Assembly: GCA_002724185.1 (NCBI GenBank)
Contig: PBOB01000071.1
Location: 1-54,801, forward strand
DNA: 54,801 nucleotides
Origin: Acidiferrobacteraceae bacterium
GTDB lineage: Bacteria > Pseudomonadota > Gammaproteobacteria > Arenicellales > UBA868
Direction of reading: 5' to 3'
Made by a program: the position numbers and the translations under genes. A model generated the notes under the pieces. The model did not search any database. It was given only the letters and a program-made list of their open reading frames with translations, and was not told the DNA's origin. Every line of letters begins with the position of its first letter. The stretch's first letter is position 1. Below are positions 45,058-54,784 of the stretch, in pieces.

Positions 45058-45702
45058 TTACGGATTGTTTTCAAAACAGATTCCTGTCCCACCTATGCCA
45101 CAATAACCGTTAGGGTTTTTAGATAAGTATTGCTGGTGGTACTCTTCTGCGTAAAAGAAAGATCTCGCTGGTTTTATTTCAGTAGTGATCTTGCCACGAC
45201 CAGCATTTGATAGATTTGCTCCATAGTGATGTTTTGAAGCGGTGGCAAGCTCTTGCTGTTCCGAATCAAATGTATATATCGCAGATCGGTATTGTGTTCC
45301 AATATCATTACCTTGGCGCATACCATGAGTTGGATCGTGTGCTTCCCAGAAAATTACAAGTAGTTCCGCGTAACTAATTTTGGCGGGATCATAAACTATT
45401 TGCACGACCTCAGTATGCCCGGTTAGGCCGCTACATACTTCCTCATATGTTGGGTTGGGAGTGAAGCCGCCAGAATAGCCAACGGCTGTTGAGTAAATGC
45501 CATTAATCAGCCAGAAGACACGTTCGGCACCCCAAAAACATCCTAGGCCGAACAGGGCTAGTTGATGTTGCGATGGGAATGGCGCTTTAAGTGGTAGCCC
45601 GGATACATGATGGATATTGTTTATCTCGATTGGTCGTGTGCGACCTGGCAAGGCAGTTGCCTGAGATATTAATTTTGTCGGAACGCCATATTGGGGGAGC
45701 AT
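45058..45702 (-). CDS. msrA: Peptide-methionine (S)-S-oxide reductase
   Basis: MsrA repairs oxidised methionine. The 214-residue protein has the catalytic cysteine in [10 protein letters not shown] (Cys55), [38 protein letters not shown]-like segments and two further cysteines near the C-terminus ([12 protein letters not shown]) that can act as resolving residues. The amino extension of about 45 residues before the catalytic region is like that of E. coli MsrA. prmC lies upstream on the same strand. Confidence 0.95.
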   Translation of the reverse strand: MLPQYGVPTKLISQATALPGRTRPIEINNIHHVSGLPLKAPFPSQHQLALFGLGCFWGAERVFWLINGIYSTAVGYSGGFTPNPTYEEVCSGLTGHTEVVQIVYDPAKISYAELLVIFWEAHDPTHGMRQGNDIGTQYRSAIYTFDSEQQELATASKHHYGANLSNAGRGKITTEIKPARSFFYAEEYHQQYLSKNPNGYCGIGGTGICFENNP

Positions 45703-45712
45703 TTATTTACGC

Positions 45713-46564
45713 CTATTTCACCCGTTGCGCTTTTTGACCCATACTCACTCTGGCAGTCTTAGCAAGATCACTTGCATGAGTAATTGACGCAAAATTTGCA
45801 TCGGAAAGAAGGTTATTCACTGATGGTTTCTGATTATATCCATGTTCTAAGATTAACCATCCACCAGGTAGCAATGCCTCATAGGCCAGGGGAATAATAT
45901 GTCTCAATGCCTCTAATCCATCCTCGCCACTGACTAAGGCGCTTTGAGGTTCAAATCTTGTATGAATAGTTTCTATCTGTCGATCATTATTTGCGATATA
46001 TGGAGGGTTGCAAGCGATAATGGAAAACTGCTGCCCAGGTACCGCATCAAGCCAATTACCGCTAATAAATTGGACGTTAGATACACCATTTAGCTTGGAA
46101 TTAGTAGTGGCTACTGCTAACGCTTTTTGGGAGATGTCAGTGCCTACAATGTCAAGACGCGGGCACTCTTTGCCTAACGATAGGGCGATGGCACCACTGC
46201 CAGTGCCAAGATCAAGGATCCGTATTTTTTTTTGACAGTCGATTTTTTCAAGGACGCACTCAACCAATAGTTCAGTTTCTGGTCTTGGTATTAGAGTATC
46301 GCGATTCACCATAAGTGTAAGAGTCCAGAAATCTTTTTCACCGACTATGTAGGCAATCGGCTCTCCTTGGAGTCGCCTTGTTAGAAAATATTCTAGGGAT
46401 TCCAACTGCTGTTCGTTAAGTCGAATATGAGAGCTAGCACCTAAAGTCGATCTATCAAGCATACACACCTTGCGCGCTAGAATCGCAACATCTAGATGTG
46501 CTGTTTCGCTTATATGAATAATATTTTTCACACTTTTTGTGATCCACTCGTCTAATGTAGTCAC
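45713..46564 (-). CDS. prmC: Release factor glutamine methyltransferase
   Basis: PrmC methylates the glutamine of the GGQ motif in release factors. The 283-residue protein has the substrate-binding NPPY (186-189), the SAM motif ILDLGTGSGAIALSL (about 116-130) and RDTLIPRPETELLVE. The start is GTG at 46564, three bases after prfA, its substrate gene, in the conserved prfA-prmC pair. Confidence 0.95.
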   Translation of the reverse strand: MTTLDEWITKSVKNIIHISETAHLDVAILARKVCMLDRSTLGASSHIRLNEQQLESLEYFLTRRLQGEPIAYIVGEKDFWTLTLMVNRDTLIPRPETELLVECVLEKIDCQKKIRILDLGTGSGAIALSLGKECPRLDIVGTDISQKALAVATTNSKLNGVSNVQFISGNWLDAVPGQQFSIIACNPPYIANNDRQIETIHTRFEPQSALVSGEDGLEALRHIIPLAYEALLPGGWLILEHGYNQKPSVNNLLSDANFASITHASDLAKTARVSMGQKAQRVK

Positions 46565-46567
46565 AAA

Positions 46568-47653
46568 TTATCCTATTGTTAGAGTGGCAAGTGCCTGTGC
46601 ATGGTTTTCGGCCACCAACGGCTGAATTACTTGATCTAATTCTCCAGTTAGAACTTCATCAAGTTTGTAGATGGTGAGGTTAATACGATGATCTGTGACT
46701 CGGCCTTGTGGGAAATTGTAGGTACGAATGCGTTCTGACCGATCACCAGATCCCACCAGACTACGCCTGGTTTGATCGAGCTCATTTTTTTGTTCACGTA
46801 TCTGCGCTTCAAGTAAACGAGATCTCAAGACCGACATAGCTCTTGCTTTATTCTTATGCTGCGATCGTTCATCTTGACATTCAACCACTAAATTTGTTGG
46901 TAAGTGAGTTATACGTACTGCAGAGTCAGTACGGTTTACATGCTGTCCACCTGCTCCGGACGCGCGATAGGTATCAATTCTGAGATCGTTATTATCAATC
47001 TCTATTTCATCTATTTCATCAGCCTCAGGAAGTACTGCTATCGTACAAGCCGATGTATGAATACGCCCTTGGGTTTCAGTTTCGGGAATACGTTGAACAC
47101 GGTGAGCACCCGACTCAAATTTAAGTAGAGAATAAACTCCTCGACCAATTATACGAGCAATAATTTCCTTGTAGCCACCTTTTTCACTAGCATTGTGACT
47201 TGTAACCTCAATTTTCCAGCCTTGTTTTTCCGAAAAAGAATTGTACATACGAAATAGATCCCCCGCGAATAGCGCTGCTTCATCACCGCCAGTACCAGCC
47301 CGGATTTCTAAGTAAACATTCTTTCTATCATTAGGATCTTTTGGCAGTAATAGTAATTGGAGTGACTTTTCGTTTTCTTCAATTCTTGATTTAAGCCTAG
47401 GCACTTCATCTCTTGCAAGCTTACGAATGGATAAATCTTCGTCACTCAACATTATTTCTGCCTCGTTGATTTCGAGCGCTAATTCTTCGTGAATTTGATA
47501 TTGATTGACTATGGGTTCGACTTCAGCTAATTCTATTGATAACTTACGGAACATCTGTTGGTCAGAAATGATCTTGGGGTCTGCTAAAAGCTGGTTGAGT
47601 TCGTCGACTCTATCGTGCAGCTTCTGAAGCTTGTTTTTCAATGCTTGATTCAT
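46568..47653 (-). CDS. prfA: Peptide chain release factor 1
   Basis: RF1 reads UAA and UAG. The 361-residue protein shows the codon-recognition tripeptide PET (190-192) and the GGQ motif (235-237) in [14 protein letters not shown], plus the RF1 start segment of about 100 coiled residues. The ATG is at 47653. It is divergent from the TPR gene; hemA, which often precedes prfA in this class, is not here. Confidence 0.97.
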   Translation of the reverse strand: MNQALKNKLQKLHDRVDELNQLLADPKIISDQQMFRKLSIELAEVEPIVNQYQIHEELALEINEAEIMLSDEDLSIRKLARDEVPRLKSRIEENEKSLQLLLLPKDPNDRKNVYLEIRAGTGGDEAALFAGDLFRMYNSFSEKQGWKIEVTSHNASEKGGYKEIIARIIGRGVYSLLKFESGAHRVQRIPETETQGRIHTSACTIAVLPEADEIDEIEIDNNDLRIDTYRASGAGGQHVNRTDSAVRITHLPTNLVVECQDERSQHKNKARAMSVLRSRLLEAQIREQKNELDQTRRSLVGSGDRSERIRTYNFPQGRVTDHRINLTIYKLDEVLTGELDQVIQPLVAENHAQALATLTIG

Positions 47654-47767
47654 TTTATATCTATTGAGAATCTCTCACATATAGTCCATGGAGCTATATT
47701 TATCCGGTTTTGTCATTGGTTCAAGAGCAAAGTTGTTACCAATTAAGTGCTTTTTGTTTTAGCATGA

Positions 47768-47787
47768 TCTAGTATTCTGATACTAGA
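47768..47787. repeat. 20-bp perfect inverted repeat between prfA and the TPR gene
   Basis: TCTAGTAT (47768-47775) and ATACTAGA (47780-47787) pair perfectly around a 4-base loop. It lies 49 bases before the TPR gene and 114 bases before prfA in the divergent promoter region. It could be an operator or a short RNA hairpin. No T-run follows, so a terminator is unlikely. Confidence 0.4.
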
Positions 47788-47836
47788 ACATATTTTCTCA
47801 TACCCGTTGGAGATTGTCCGAGAACATTAAATTGCA

Positions 47837-49594
47837 ATGGAGCACCTAGCATTTTCAAGAGTCTTTTCGCCATCTTCACTGGTCAGGGGGATTGGACTAC
47901 TAGTTTTATGCGTCTATCAGCCATGTTTGGGGCATGCGCAAATCGCGATCGAAGAAGAAGTGCCCCCAGCGACTATTGAGTTGAAAGGGGATGATTTATC
48001 TCTAGACCAAAAGAAGTTGTTTATTTATCACTACTTATTGGCTGATATAGCTTGGCGCAGAGGCAATATAAATATAGCCGCCGATTCGATGGCACAAGCT
48101 GCTAATGTTAGTGGTGAGCTACAAATTGTTACAAAAGCATATAGTTATGCATTACAAGCAGAGCGTGGTGATGTAGCTCTTCAAATGGCCGAGCTAGCAT
48201 CAAGTCTTGATCGTAATTCTTTACAAAGCAAGGCAATGCTACTGCGTGCCTACATTGTATTAGAGCAGCCCGATGCAGTTTATAAGATATTGATAACAAT
48301 GCTAACGCAGCCTGATGCTAACGCCGATTTGGTAATTCGTTATGTTGCGGAAGCTCTGGGCAATTTGCCCGATCCTGGGAAGTGGCTTAGTGTTATCCAA
48401 CAGGTCGTAGCCTATATCCCAGCCCGAGCTACAGCTCACCTTGCGCATGGATTTGTCGCTTATAAATCGGGTGACTTTGAGCAAGCAGAAGCGGCGCTGT
48501 TAGAGGCGCTTGTTTTGGACCCTGGTTGGGAAGAGGCAGCTATATATAGATTATCATGGTGGAGCGACAACGATAATCGAGAATCAACGGTATTTTTTGG
48601 TGAAGAATTTTTGTTTTCGCATCCAGATAGAGGTCGGTTCAGATTCATGTTTGCCCAATTGCTATATGAGTGGGGCATCGATAACCGAGCACTGTATCAT
48701 TTTAGCGAACTGGTAAATCGCGAGCCTGGTAACCAGGATGCTATCTTGAGGAGCGGCTTAATTTTATTTAAAGATGGTAGCTATGAGTTAGCCAAAGAAA
48801 TGTTCGAGCGTCTATTGGCTTTAAACTCTAACAGCGATCAATCTAGATTATATCTTGCTTATATCGCTAAGCATCAAGGTTATTACCGAATCGCTATAGA
48901 TTGGCTATTAGGTATTAGCGCCGAAAGATACTACTTCGAAGCTCAGCTAGAAGTAGGTAGGGTATTAGCTGAGCAAGGCCAGATCGATGATGCATTAGGA
49001 CATCTCGCTAATATCGTGCCTGATTCTCTTGGTCAGCAAGTACGAATTTACTTGACAGAAGAATACTTGCTAAGACACGACAATCGTATAGAGCAAGCCC
49101 TAGATCTATTAAATGCTGCACTTATTGACATACCAGATGATCCAGATCTTCTTTACGCTAGAGGACTAATTTTGGCGCAAATGGGATTGCTAGCCGACCA
49201 TGAAAGAGATATGCGCAGACTAATGCTGGTCGAACCCAACAATGCGCATGCATACAATGCGCTCGGCTATACCCTGGCGGATAAGTCTATAAGACTGGAT
49301 GAGGCGCTTGCTCTGATCATGAGGGCTGATGAATTGAAGCCCAATGATCCATTTATTCTAGATAGCCTTGGCTGGGTTTACTATCGCATGAAAAGATATG
49401 ATTTAGCCATCTATAATTTACGCCGAGCATTTGATTTAAGAGAAGATCCAGAGATAGCTGCACATTTGGGGGAGGCCTTATGGGCACAAGGATTGGTGAA
49501 AGAGGCGCGCAGCATATGGAGGAAAGGTCAAAGTTACGATGGTGGCACTGACAATTTAGTACTAGGAGACACTATTGAGAGGCTGGATCCATGA
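47837..49594 (+). CDS. Exported tetratricopeptide-repeat protein
   Basis: The 585-residue protein has a signal-peptide-like amino end (about 1-35, VRGIGLLVLCVYQPCLGHAQ) followed by tetratricopeptide repeats from about residue 65 to the end. The best repeats, such as AHLAHGFVAYKSGDFEQAEA and FILDSLGWVYYRMKRYDLA, are canonical. It should be a periplasmic or envelope scaffold. A similar TPR gene precedes lolB in Pseudomonas-type genomes. It overlaps lolB by four bases (ATGA), suggesting cotranslation with outer-membrane lipoprotein assembly. Exact function unknown. Confidence 0.85.
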   Translation: MEHLAFSRVFSPSSLVRGIGLLVLCVYQPCLGHAQIAIEEEVPPATIELKGDDLSLDQKKLFIYHYLLADIAWRRGNINIAADSMAQAANVSGELQIVTKAYSYALQAERGDVALQMAELASSLDRNSLQSKAMLLRAYIVLEQPDAVYKILITMLTQPDANADLVIRYVAEALGNLPDPGKWLSVIQQVVAYIPARATAHLAHGFVAYKSGDFEQAEAALLEALVLDPGWEEAAIYRLSWWSDNDNRESTVFFGEEFLFSHPDRGRFRFMFAQLLYEWGIDNRALYHFSELVNREPGNQDAILRSGLILFKDGSYELAKEMFERLLALNSNSDQSRLYLAYIAKHQGYYRIAIDWLLGISAERYYFEAQLEVGRVLAEQGQIDDALGHLANIVPDSLGQQVRIYLTEEYLLRHDNRIEQALDLLNAALIDIPDDPDLLYARGLILAQMGLLADHERDMRRLMLVEPNNAHAYNALGYTLADKSIRLDEALALIMRADELKPNDPFILDSLGWVYYRMKRYDLAIYNLRRAFDLREDPEIAAHLGEALWAQGLVKEARSIWRKGQSYDGGTDNLVLGDTIERLDP

Positions 49595-50244
49595 GGCTCG
49601 TATTTTCTCTGATTTGCCTCATGGTTTTGTATCTATCTCTGGTTGCTTGCACACAACTGGATTTGCAAACTCCAGTTACTGCGGAAGACCCAGGCATGTT
49701 ATGGCAGCATAGGCAAGAAAGCTTGAACAAATTTGTCGACTGGGATATTAGTGGAAGATTAGCATTCCGAATGGAGAGCCGAAGCGGTAGTAGCAGTTTA
49801 ATATGGAAGCATAATGAGCATGAGCAACGGATTCAGTTATTGGGTCCACTAGGGGGTGGTCAAATCAATATTTATGACGGATCAGATGGTGTGTTGCTAG
49901 AAGATGGCACTGGAAAGATATTTAGAGGTCGTTCTGCCGACGAAGTTTTTCTAAGTGCACTAAGCTTGTCCGTACCATTTGCTCAATTAAGCTACTGGGT
50001 GCGAGGGCTGCCTGCACCTGGCGTGCATAATGGAATCGGACTCGATCGGTTGGGTCGCGTGCGAAATCTTACACAAGATGGCTGGTTGATTGAATATCAA
50101 GAGTATCAATCGTTTAGTAACATGGAACTTCCTAGGAAAATTGTCGTAAGCTCTCTCCCTGCCTTAAATCTGCCCAATGATGATAAGTCGAATAAGTCTA
50201 TTCACTTAAAGCTTGTTATCGGAAAGTGGGGGCCAAATGCTTAA
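49591..50244 (+). CDS. lolB: Outer-membrane lipoprotein LolB
   Basis: LolB receives lipoproteins from LolA and inserts them in the outer membrane. The 217-residue protein has a lipoprotein signal peptide with lipobox LVAC (Cys20) and the LolB domain from about residue 45 (WDISGRLAFR, LLGPLGGGQINI, LSYWVRGLPAPG). It sits in the conserved lolB-ispE order. All features appear intact. Confidence 0.94.
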   Translation: MRLVFSLICLMVLYLSLVACTQLDLQTPVTAEDPGMLWQHRQESLNKFVDWDISGRLAFRMESRSGSSSLIWKHNEHEQRIQLLGPLGGGQINIYDGSDGVLLEDGTGKIFRGRSADEVFLSALSLSVPFAQLSYWVRGLPAPGVHNGIGLDRLGRVRNLTQDGWLIEYQEYQSFSNMELPRKIVVSSLPALNLPNDDKSNKSIHLKLVIGKWGPNA

Positions 50245-50257
50245 AGCTGGTTAACGC

Positions 50258-51085
50258 ATGGATGTTTGGATCGCACCCGCTAAGATTAATCTATTTCTTC
50301 ACGTTGTCAGTCGAAGAAAAGATGGATTTCATAACTTACAGACGTTTTTTCAGTTTCTAGAATATGGCGATGAACTAAGTTTCTGCTCTCGTGATGATGG
50401 CATCATTCGTCGGATCCCTACATCTGACGAGACTTCTTATTTGCCTGATGTGGATCTCAGTATTAAAGCGGCTCAATGCTTGCAAGGGTCGACTGGTACG
50501 ACAGCTGGAGTCGATATAGGGATCAGGAAAAGAATACCTATCGGGGCCGGTCTCGGAGGCGGCAGTTCAGATGCTGCTACTACCCTAATTGCGCTTAATC
50601 AATTATGGGAGCTCAAGCTTGGTCGGGATAATCTATGCAAAATAGCCAGATCAATAGGAGCAGACGTGCCTGTGTTTGTGGGGGGCCGGTCGGCTTATGG
50701 CGGGGGTATTGGTGATATATTGACCCCTTTTGATCAGCCCGAAGCGTGGTACTGCGTGGTTGTTCCACCGGTAGAAGTGTTGACTAGTAGGGTCTTCGCT
50801 GATCTTGAATTGACAGGTGACACCTCGCGCCGGACAATAACAGATCTGATGTCAGGTGAGGTACGAAACGATTTGGAATATGTTACCTGTCGGTTGTACC
50901 CAATTGTGGGTCGTTGTCTCGAGTGGATGCGGGGATTTGGTGACGCTCAGATGACGGGTAGTGGGGCCGGTTTGTTTATTGATGTTCCCGATCGTGCACG
51001 GGGGTTGGAGATATTGAGTCAAGCCCCATCAGGGTGCAATGGATTTGTGGCCCGAGGTATTAATCGTCACCCACTTGCGATATAG
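50258..51085 (+). CDS. ispE: 4-diphosphocytidyl-2-C-methyl-D-erythritol kinase
   Basis: IspE is the GHMP kinase of the MEP isoprenoid pathway. The start WIAPAKINLFLHV, the ATP-binding PIGAGLGGGSSDA (94-106), GADVPVF and the C-terminal MTGSGAGLF are typical. Length 275 residues. The ATG at 50258 is 13 bases after lolB. It is followed by tRNA-Gln and prs, the usual order. Confidence 0.95.
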   Translation: MDVWIAPAKINLFLHVVSRRKDGFHNLQTFFQFLEYGDELSFCSRDDGIIRRIPTSDETSYLPDVDLSIKAAQCLQGSTGTTAGVDIGIRKRIPIGAGLGGGSSDAATTLIALNQLWELKLGRDNLCKIARSIGADVPVFVGGRSAYGGGIGDILTPFDQPEAWYCVVVPPVEVLTSRVFADLELTGDTSRRTITDLMSGEVRNDLEYVTCRLYPIVGRCLEWMRGFGDAQMTGSGAGLFIDVPDRARGLEILSQAPSGCNGFVARGINRHPLAI

Positions 51086-51093
51086 CCTCAAAT

Positions 51094-51168
51094 TGGGGTG
51101 TAGCCAAGTGGTAAGGCACCGGATTTTGATTCCGGCATTCCCAGGTTCGAATCCTGGCACCCCAGCCA
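51094..51168 (+). tRNA. tRNA-Gln (anticodon TTG)
   Basis: A complete cloverleaf can be drawn: acceptor TGGGGTG/CACCCCA, D arm GCCAAGTGGTAAGGC, anticodon stem CCGGA/TCCGG with loop TTTTGAT (anticodon TTG), T arm CCAGG-TTCGAAT-CCTGG, discriminator G and encoded CCA. The ispE-tRNA-Gln-prs position is common in Pseudomonas-like gammaproteobacteria. Confidence 0.97.
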
Positions 51169-51198
51169 GTCATCGACCTATAACGAGTGAGAATAACG

Positions 51199-52149
51199 TT
51201 GAGCATAGAAAATCTTGCAATTTTTGCAGGTAACGCGAACCCAGATTTAGCGTATCAGGTTGCGCGAAATTTGGGTACAAGTGTTGGGAAAGCGCTTGTT
51301 AATTGTTTCAGTGATGGCGAAGTAAACGTTGAGATTTTGGAGAATGTTCGAGATCAGGATGTTTATGTCATTCAGCCGACATGCGCTCCAGCAGAAAAGA
51401 ATCTCATGGAGTTACTAGTCATGATTGATGCACTGAAACGTTCTTCGGCAGATCGCGTCACGGCGGTTTTGCCATATTTTGGTTATGCTAGACAGGACCG
51501 AAGACCTCGAACTGCTAGGGTAGCAATTACCGCCAAGTTGGTCGCTGATATGATCTGTGTTGCCGGTGCAGATAGGGCGCTTACAATGGACTTGCATGCC
51601 GATCAAATTCAGGGTTTCTTTAATGTTCCCGTCGACAACATCTATGCATCACCGGTATTAAACAGCGAGCTTTACCGTCATGAGCCGGAAAACTTATTGG
51701 TCGTGTCCCCAGATGTTGGAGGGGTTGTGAGGGCGCGAGCAATGGCTAAACAACTCAATGCCGACCTCGCGATTATTGATAAACGCAGGCCTAGAGCTAA
51801 TGAAGCTAAAGTGATGCACATTATTGGTGAGATCAAAGGTAAGACTTGTGTTCTCATGGACGATATGGTCGACACTGCAAGCACTTTGTGTGAAGCTGCG
51901 AAAGCTTTAAAGGATGCTGGGGCTGAGCAAGTTAAGGCATGCTGTACTCATCCGGTACTTTCAGGAGATGCATTGGAAAAGATTATGAAATCGGAACTAG
52001 ATGAAGTTGTTGTAACAAATTCAATTCCGTTAAGTCAAAAGGCGGAGAATTGTAGGAAAATCCGGCAGATCAGTATATCTGGTTTGCTAGCGGAGTCTAT
52101 CCGCAGAATTGCCACAGGTGATTCAGTCAGTTCTTTGTTTGTAGATTAG
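51199..52149 (+). CDS. prs: Ribose-phosphate pyrophosphokinase
   Basis: Prs makes PRPP for nucleotide, histidine and tryptophan synthesis. The sequence has [10 protein letters not shown] at the start, [27 protein letters not shown], the [11 protein letters not shown] segment and the PRPP-binding [13 protein letters not shown]. The TTG at 51199 gives 316 residues, close to the 315 of E. coli; a GTG at 51187 would add four. It begins 30 bases after the tRNA. Confidence 0.94.
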   Translation: MSIENLAIFAGNANPDLAYQVARNLGTSVGKALVNCFSDGEVNVEILENVRDQDVYVIQPTCAPAEKNLMELLVMIDALKRSSADRVTAVLPYFGYARQDRRPRTARVAITAKLVADMICVAGADRALTMDLHADQIQGFFNVPVDNIYASPVLNSELYRHEPENLLVVSPDVGGVVRARAMAKQLNADLAIIDKRRPRANEAKVMHIIGEIKGKTCVLMDDMVDTASTLCEAAKALKDAGAEQVKACCTHPVLSGDALEKIMKSELDEVVVTNSIPLSQKAENCRKIRQISISGLLAESIRRIATGDSVSSLFVD

Positions 52150-52183
52150 GGCCTCGACAAGCACTACGATCACAACAAAGTAT

Positions 52184-52189
52184 TATAAT
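52184..52189 (+). promoter_or_regulatory. Candidate -10 element for rplY
   Basis: TATAAT matches the consensus exactly, about 44 bases before the rplY start. A TCGACA resembling a -35 lies at 52154-52159, but its 24-base spacer is too long. Weak promoter prediction only. Confidence 0.3.
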
Positions 52190-52232
52190 TACCGATGTAA
52201 GTGAAAGATACGCTGGTAAGTAGGAGAATCAA

Positions 52233-52946
52233 ATGAGTGTTAACTTCGAACTAAATGCGACTACACGCGAATCGAGAGGTACTACAGCTAGCAGAAAATC
52301 GCGTCGCGAAGGGCAAGTCCCGGCCATGGTTTATGGGGCAGGCAAGCAAAACCAACAGTTGTTTCTAGACTCTAATGAAATTAGTCATAGTTTGGCCATT
52401 GAGGCATTTCACTCGGCAATTATTTCTCTTAACACCAAGGATGGACCTCAGCAGGTGATATTGCGAGAGGTGCAAATGCATCCTTATCGACCCATTGTGA
52501 TGCACGTTGATTTTCAACGGGTCAAAGCTAGTGAAAAGCTGCACATGAAGGTACCTCTTCATTTTGAAGGAGCTGATCAGTCGCCTGGGGTTAAGATTGA
52601 CGGCGGGATACTGTCGTATCAAATGACAGAGTTTGATATAACCTGTTTGCCGAAGAATTTACCGGAATTTATTGCTATTGATGTTTCAGCTCTTGGTATT
52701 AATGAGTCTATTCATCTATCTGATATAAATCTCCCTGAGGGCGTTGAGTTTACGTCCACATCAATCCATGAAGGAGACAATCCGACTGTAGCTACTATTA
52801 CGGCACCAAAAATCGTCATTGAAGATGAGGATAGTGGTACGGAAGATGATGCTATTGCTGGTGAAGATGACGATCAGGGGCGAGATGATAAATCGACAGA
52901 ATCTAGTGATCCAAGCACGCCGACCCCAGACGGTGCAGGTGACTGA
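52233..52946 (+). CDS. rplY: 50S ribosomal protein L25 (CTC form)
   Basis: This is the long two-domain bL25/CTC form, which binds 5S rRNA. The amino-terminal L25 domain (about 1-95) has RESRGTTASRKSRREGQVPAM-type residues and IVMHVDFQRV; the C-terminal TL5/CTC domain (about 100-190) includes PEGVEF. A very acidic tail (about 195-237, DEDSGTEDD and similar) follows. A GGAG ribosome-binding sequence lies seven bases before the ATG. It precedes pth. Confidence 0.94.
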   Translation: MSVNFELNATTRESRGTTASRKSRREGQVPAMVYGAGKQNQQLFLDSNEISHSLAIEAFHSAIISLNTKDGPQQVILREVQMHPYRPIVMHVDFQRVKASEKLHMKVPLHFEGADQSPGVKIDGGILSYQMTEFDITCLPKNLPEFIAIDVSALGINESIHLSDINLPEGVEFTSTSIHEGDNPTVATITAPKIVIEDEDSGTEDDAIAGEDDDQGRDDKSTESSDPSTPTPDGAGD

Positions 52947-53000
52947 GGAAGTTAAGAGAATTCGGTCAAGGTTATGAGATAGGGCGTACTGTGTTCAACC

Positions 53001-53594
53001 ATGGGTGATATTTCGTTAATTGCTGGACTTGGTAACCCTGGGCCCGATTATGAAGCTACGCGACATAATGTGGGATACTGGTTTGTCAATGAATTGTGTT
53101 CGCAATATAACCTCAAGTTGAAGTTGGAATCGCGCTTTAAGGGAGAGGTAGGGAGTACAAATATCAATGGTACTCCCGTGTGGGTATTTCGACCGTCAAC
53201 GTTCATGAATGAAAGTGGCGAGTCTATCGGTCCGTTGATGCGCTATTTTGGAATCGAGCCCGAGGCACTTCTGGTTGTACACGACGATTTAGACCTTGAG
53301 TCAGGGATAGTTCGGTTAAAAAATGGAGGCGGTCATGGCGGACATAATGGGCTGCGTGATCTGATTAAACATCTTGGCTCAGCTAATTTTTGTCGGTTGC
53401 GGATCGGCATTAGTCATCCTGGAAATCCAGATGCTGTGACAAATTATGTGCTACATCGTCCCCCCGTTAAAGAGCGATCAGAGATATTGTCCTCTATTGA
53501 GTACTCCATTGGGTTTATAGGCCAAATAGTGAAGGGTAATCATGCATTGGTCATGAATGATTTGCATGCTTCGAAGGATCCAAGTGGGATTTAG
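53001..53594 (+). CDS. pth: Peptidyl-tRNA hydrolase
   Basis: Pth frees tRNA from prematurely released peptidyl-tRNA. The 197-residue protein has the catalytic GLGNPGPDYEATRHNVG (Asn12, His22), FMNESGE and the VVHDDLDLE active-site acid, followed by GGGHGGHNGLRDL. It overlaps the ychF gene by 11 bases, in the conserved rplY-pth-ychF order. Confidence 0.96.
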   Translation: MGDISLIAGLGNPGPDYEATRHNVGYWFVNELCSQYNLKLKLESRFKGEVGSTNINGTPVWVFRPSTFMNESGESIGPLMRYFGIEPEALLVVHDDLDLESGIVRLKNGGGHGGHNGLRDLIKHLGSANFCRLRIGISHPGNPDAVTNYVLHRPPVKERSEILSSIEYSIGFIGQIVKGNHALVMNDLHASKDPSGI

Positions 53595-54672
53595 ATGCGG
53601 CATTATTGGCTTGCCTAATGTAGGAAAGTCGACACTTTTTAATGCTTTGACTCAGTCGCGAGTGGCCGCTGAAAACTATCCATTTTGTACCGTTGAACCA
53701 AATATTGGCGCTGTTAGTGTGCCTGACTCACGTCTTTCAGAAATAGCCAAGGCAGTGGAGCCGCAAAAAGTAGTACCGGCAATGATGGAATTTGTGGATA
53801 TAGCAGGATTAGTGCCGGGCGCCTCGAAAGGTGAGGGTCTTGGTAATCGCTTCCTTGCCCATATAAGAGAAGTAGACGCTTTAGTCCATGTTGTGCGATT
53901 GTTTCCGAGTCAAGACATTGCGCATGTTGTCGAGCAGGTCGATCCGTGTAGGGATATTGACTTGATTCGAACTGAGTTGGCGCTAGCTGATCTCGAAACA
54001 CTAGAGCGCGCTATAGAGAGAGTGGGTAGATCAGCAAAGACAGGGGACAAGGCGCAGCTGCGAATATTGCATCAGTACGAAACAGCATACAATGAGCTTA
54101 GTGAGGGCCAATCGATTGCTGGATTGACAGAATCAGCAACGCCTACTGCGTTGATGGAATTGTGTCTTCTCACCATGAAACCAGTTGTTTATATAGTGAA
54201 TATCGGAGAGGAAGAAGATACAGATAATCAATTATTAGAAAGAATTCGTTATATTGCTAATGTCGATCAGTCCGAGGTATTGTTGCTGAGCGCAAAGATT
54301 GAAGATGAGATTGCGCTTTTGTCTAGCGATGATAAGGCCATCTTTCTTAAGGAGTTAGGGCTTTTAGAATCCGGCCTCGATAAACTGATAAGGGTTGGTT
54401 ATCGATTACTCGGCTTGCATACGTTTTTCACCGCCGGTCCTAAGGAGGTCAGGGCATGGACAATTCCTCTCGGTGCTAGCGCACCAGAGGCTGCTCGAAA
54501 GATCCACACTGATTTTGAGCGTGGTTTTATACGCGCTGAAACAGTCTCATACAAAGATTTTATTCTTCTTGGTGGCGAACAAGGAGCAAAAGAAGCAGGC
54601 CGTTTACGGCTTGAGGGGCGGGATTACATTGTACAAGACGGTGATATAATGAATTTTCGATTTAGCGTATAG
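53584..54672 (+). CDS. ychF: Redox-regulated ATPase YchF
   Basis: YchF (OLA1 family) is an Obg-like P-loop protein that prefers ATP and associates with ribosomes. The start GFRCGIIGLPNVGKSTLFN, the NYPFCT segment and the C-terminal TGS domain (about 275-362, FTAGPKEVRAWTIP) are clear. I start it at GTG 53584, inside pth, giving the family-standard amino end and 362 residues (363 in E. coli). Frames starting farther upstream have no family support. Confidence 0.95.
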   Translation: MGFRCGIIGLPNVGKSTLFNALTQSRVAAENYPFCTVEPNIGAVSVPDSRLSEIAKAVEPQKVVPAMMEFVDIAGLVPGASKGEGLGNRFLAHIREVDALVHVVRLFPSQDIAHVVEQVDPCRDIDLIRTELALADLETLERAIERVGRSAKTGDKAQLRILHQYETAYNELSEGQSIAGLTESATPTALMELCLLTMKPVVYIVNIGEEEDTDNQLLERIRYIANVDQSEVLLLSAKIEDEIALLSSDDKAIFLKELGLLESGLDKLIRVGYRLLGLHTFFTAGPKEVRAWTIPLGASAPEAARKIHTDFERGFIRAETVSYKDFILLGGEQGAKEAGRLRLEGRDYIVQDGDIMNFRFSV

Positions 54673-54707
54673 TCAATTGTAGGTTGAAGTACCGGCTAAT
54701 GGTTTTC

Positions 54708-54784
54708 GGCTATGTAGCTCAGCAGGTTAGAGCACGGCACTCATAATGCCGGGGTCGGTGGTTCAAGTCCACCCATAGCCACCA
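54708..54784 (+). tRNA. tRNA-Met, elongator (anticodon CAT)
   Basis: The cloverleaf has acceptor GGCTATG/CATAGCC, D arm GCTC-AGCAGGTTA-GAGC, anticodon stem CGGCA/TGCCG with loop CTCATAA, T arm GGTGG-TTCAAGT-CCACC, discriminator A and encoded CCA. The paired first base and lack of the three G-C pairs in the anticodon stem exclude initiator tRNA. A lysidine-modified tRNA-Ile is a minor alternative. Confidence 0.94.
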
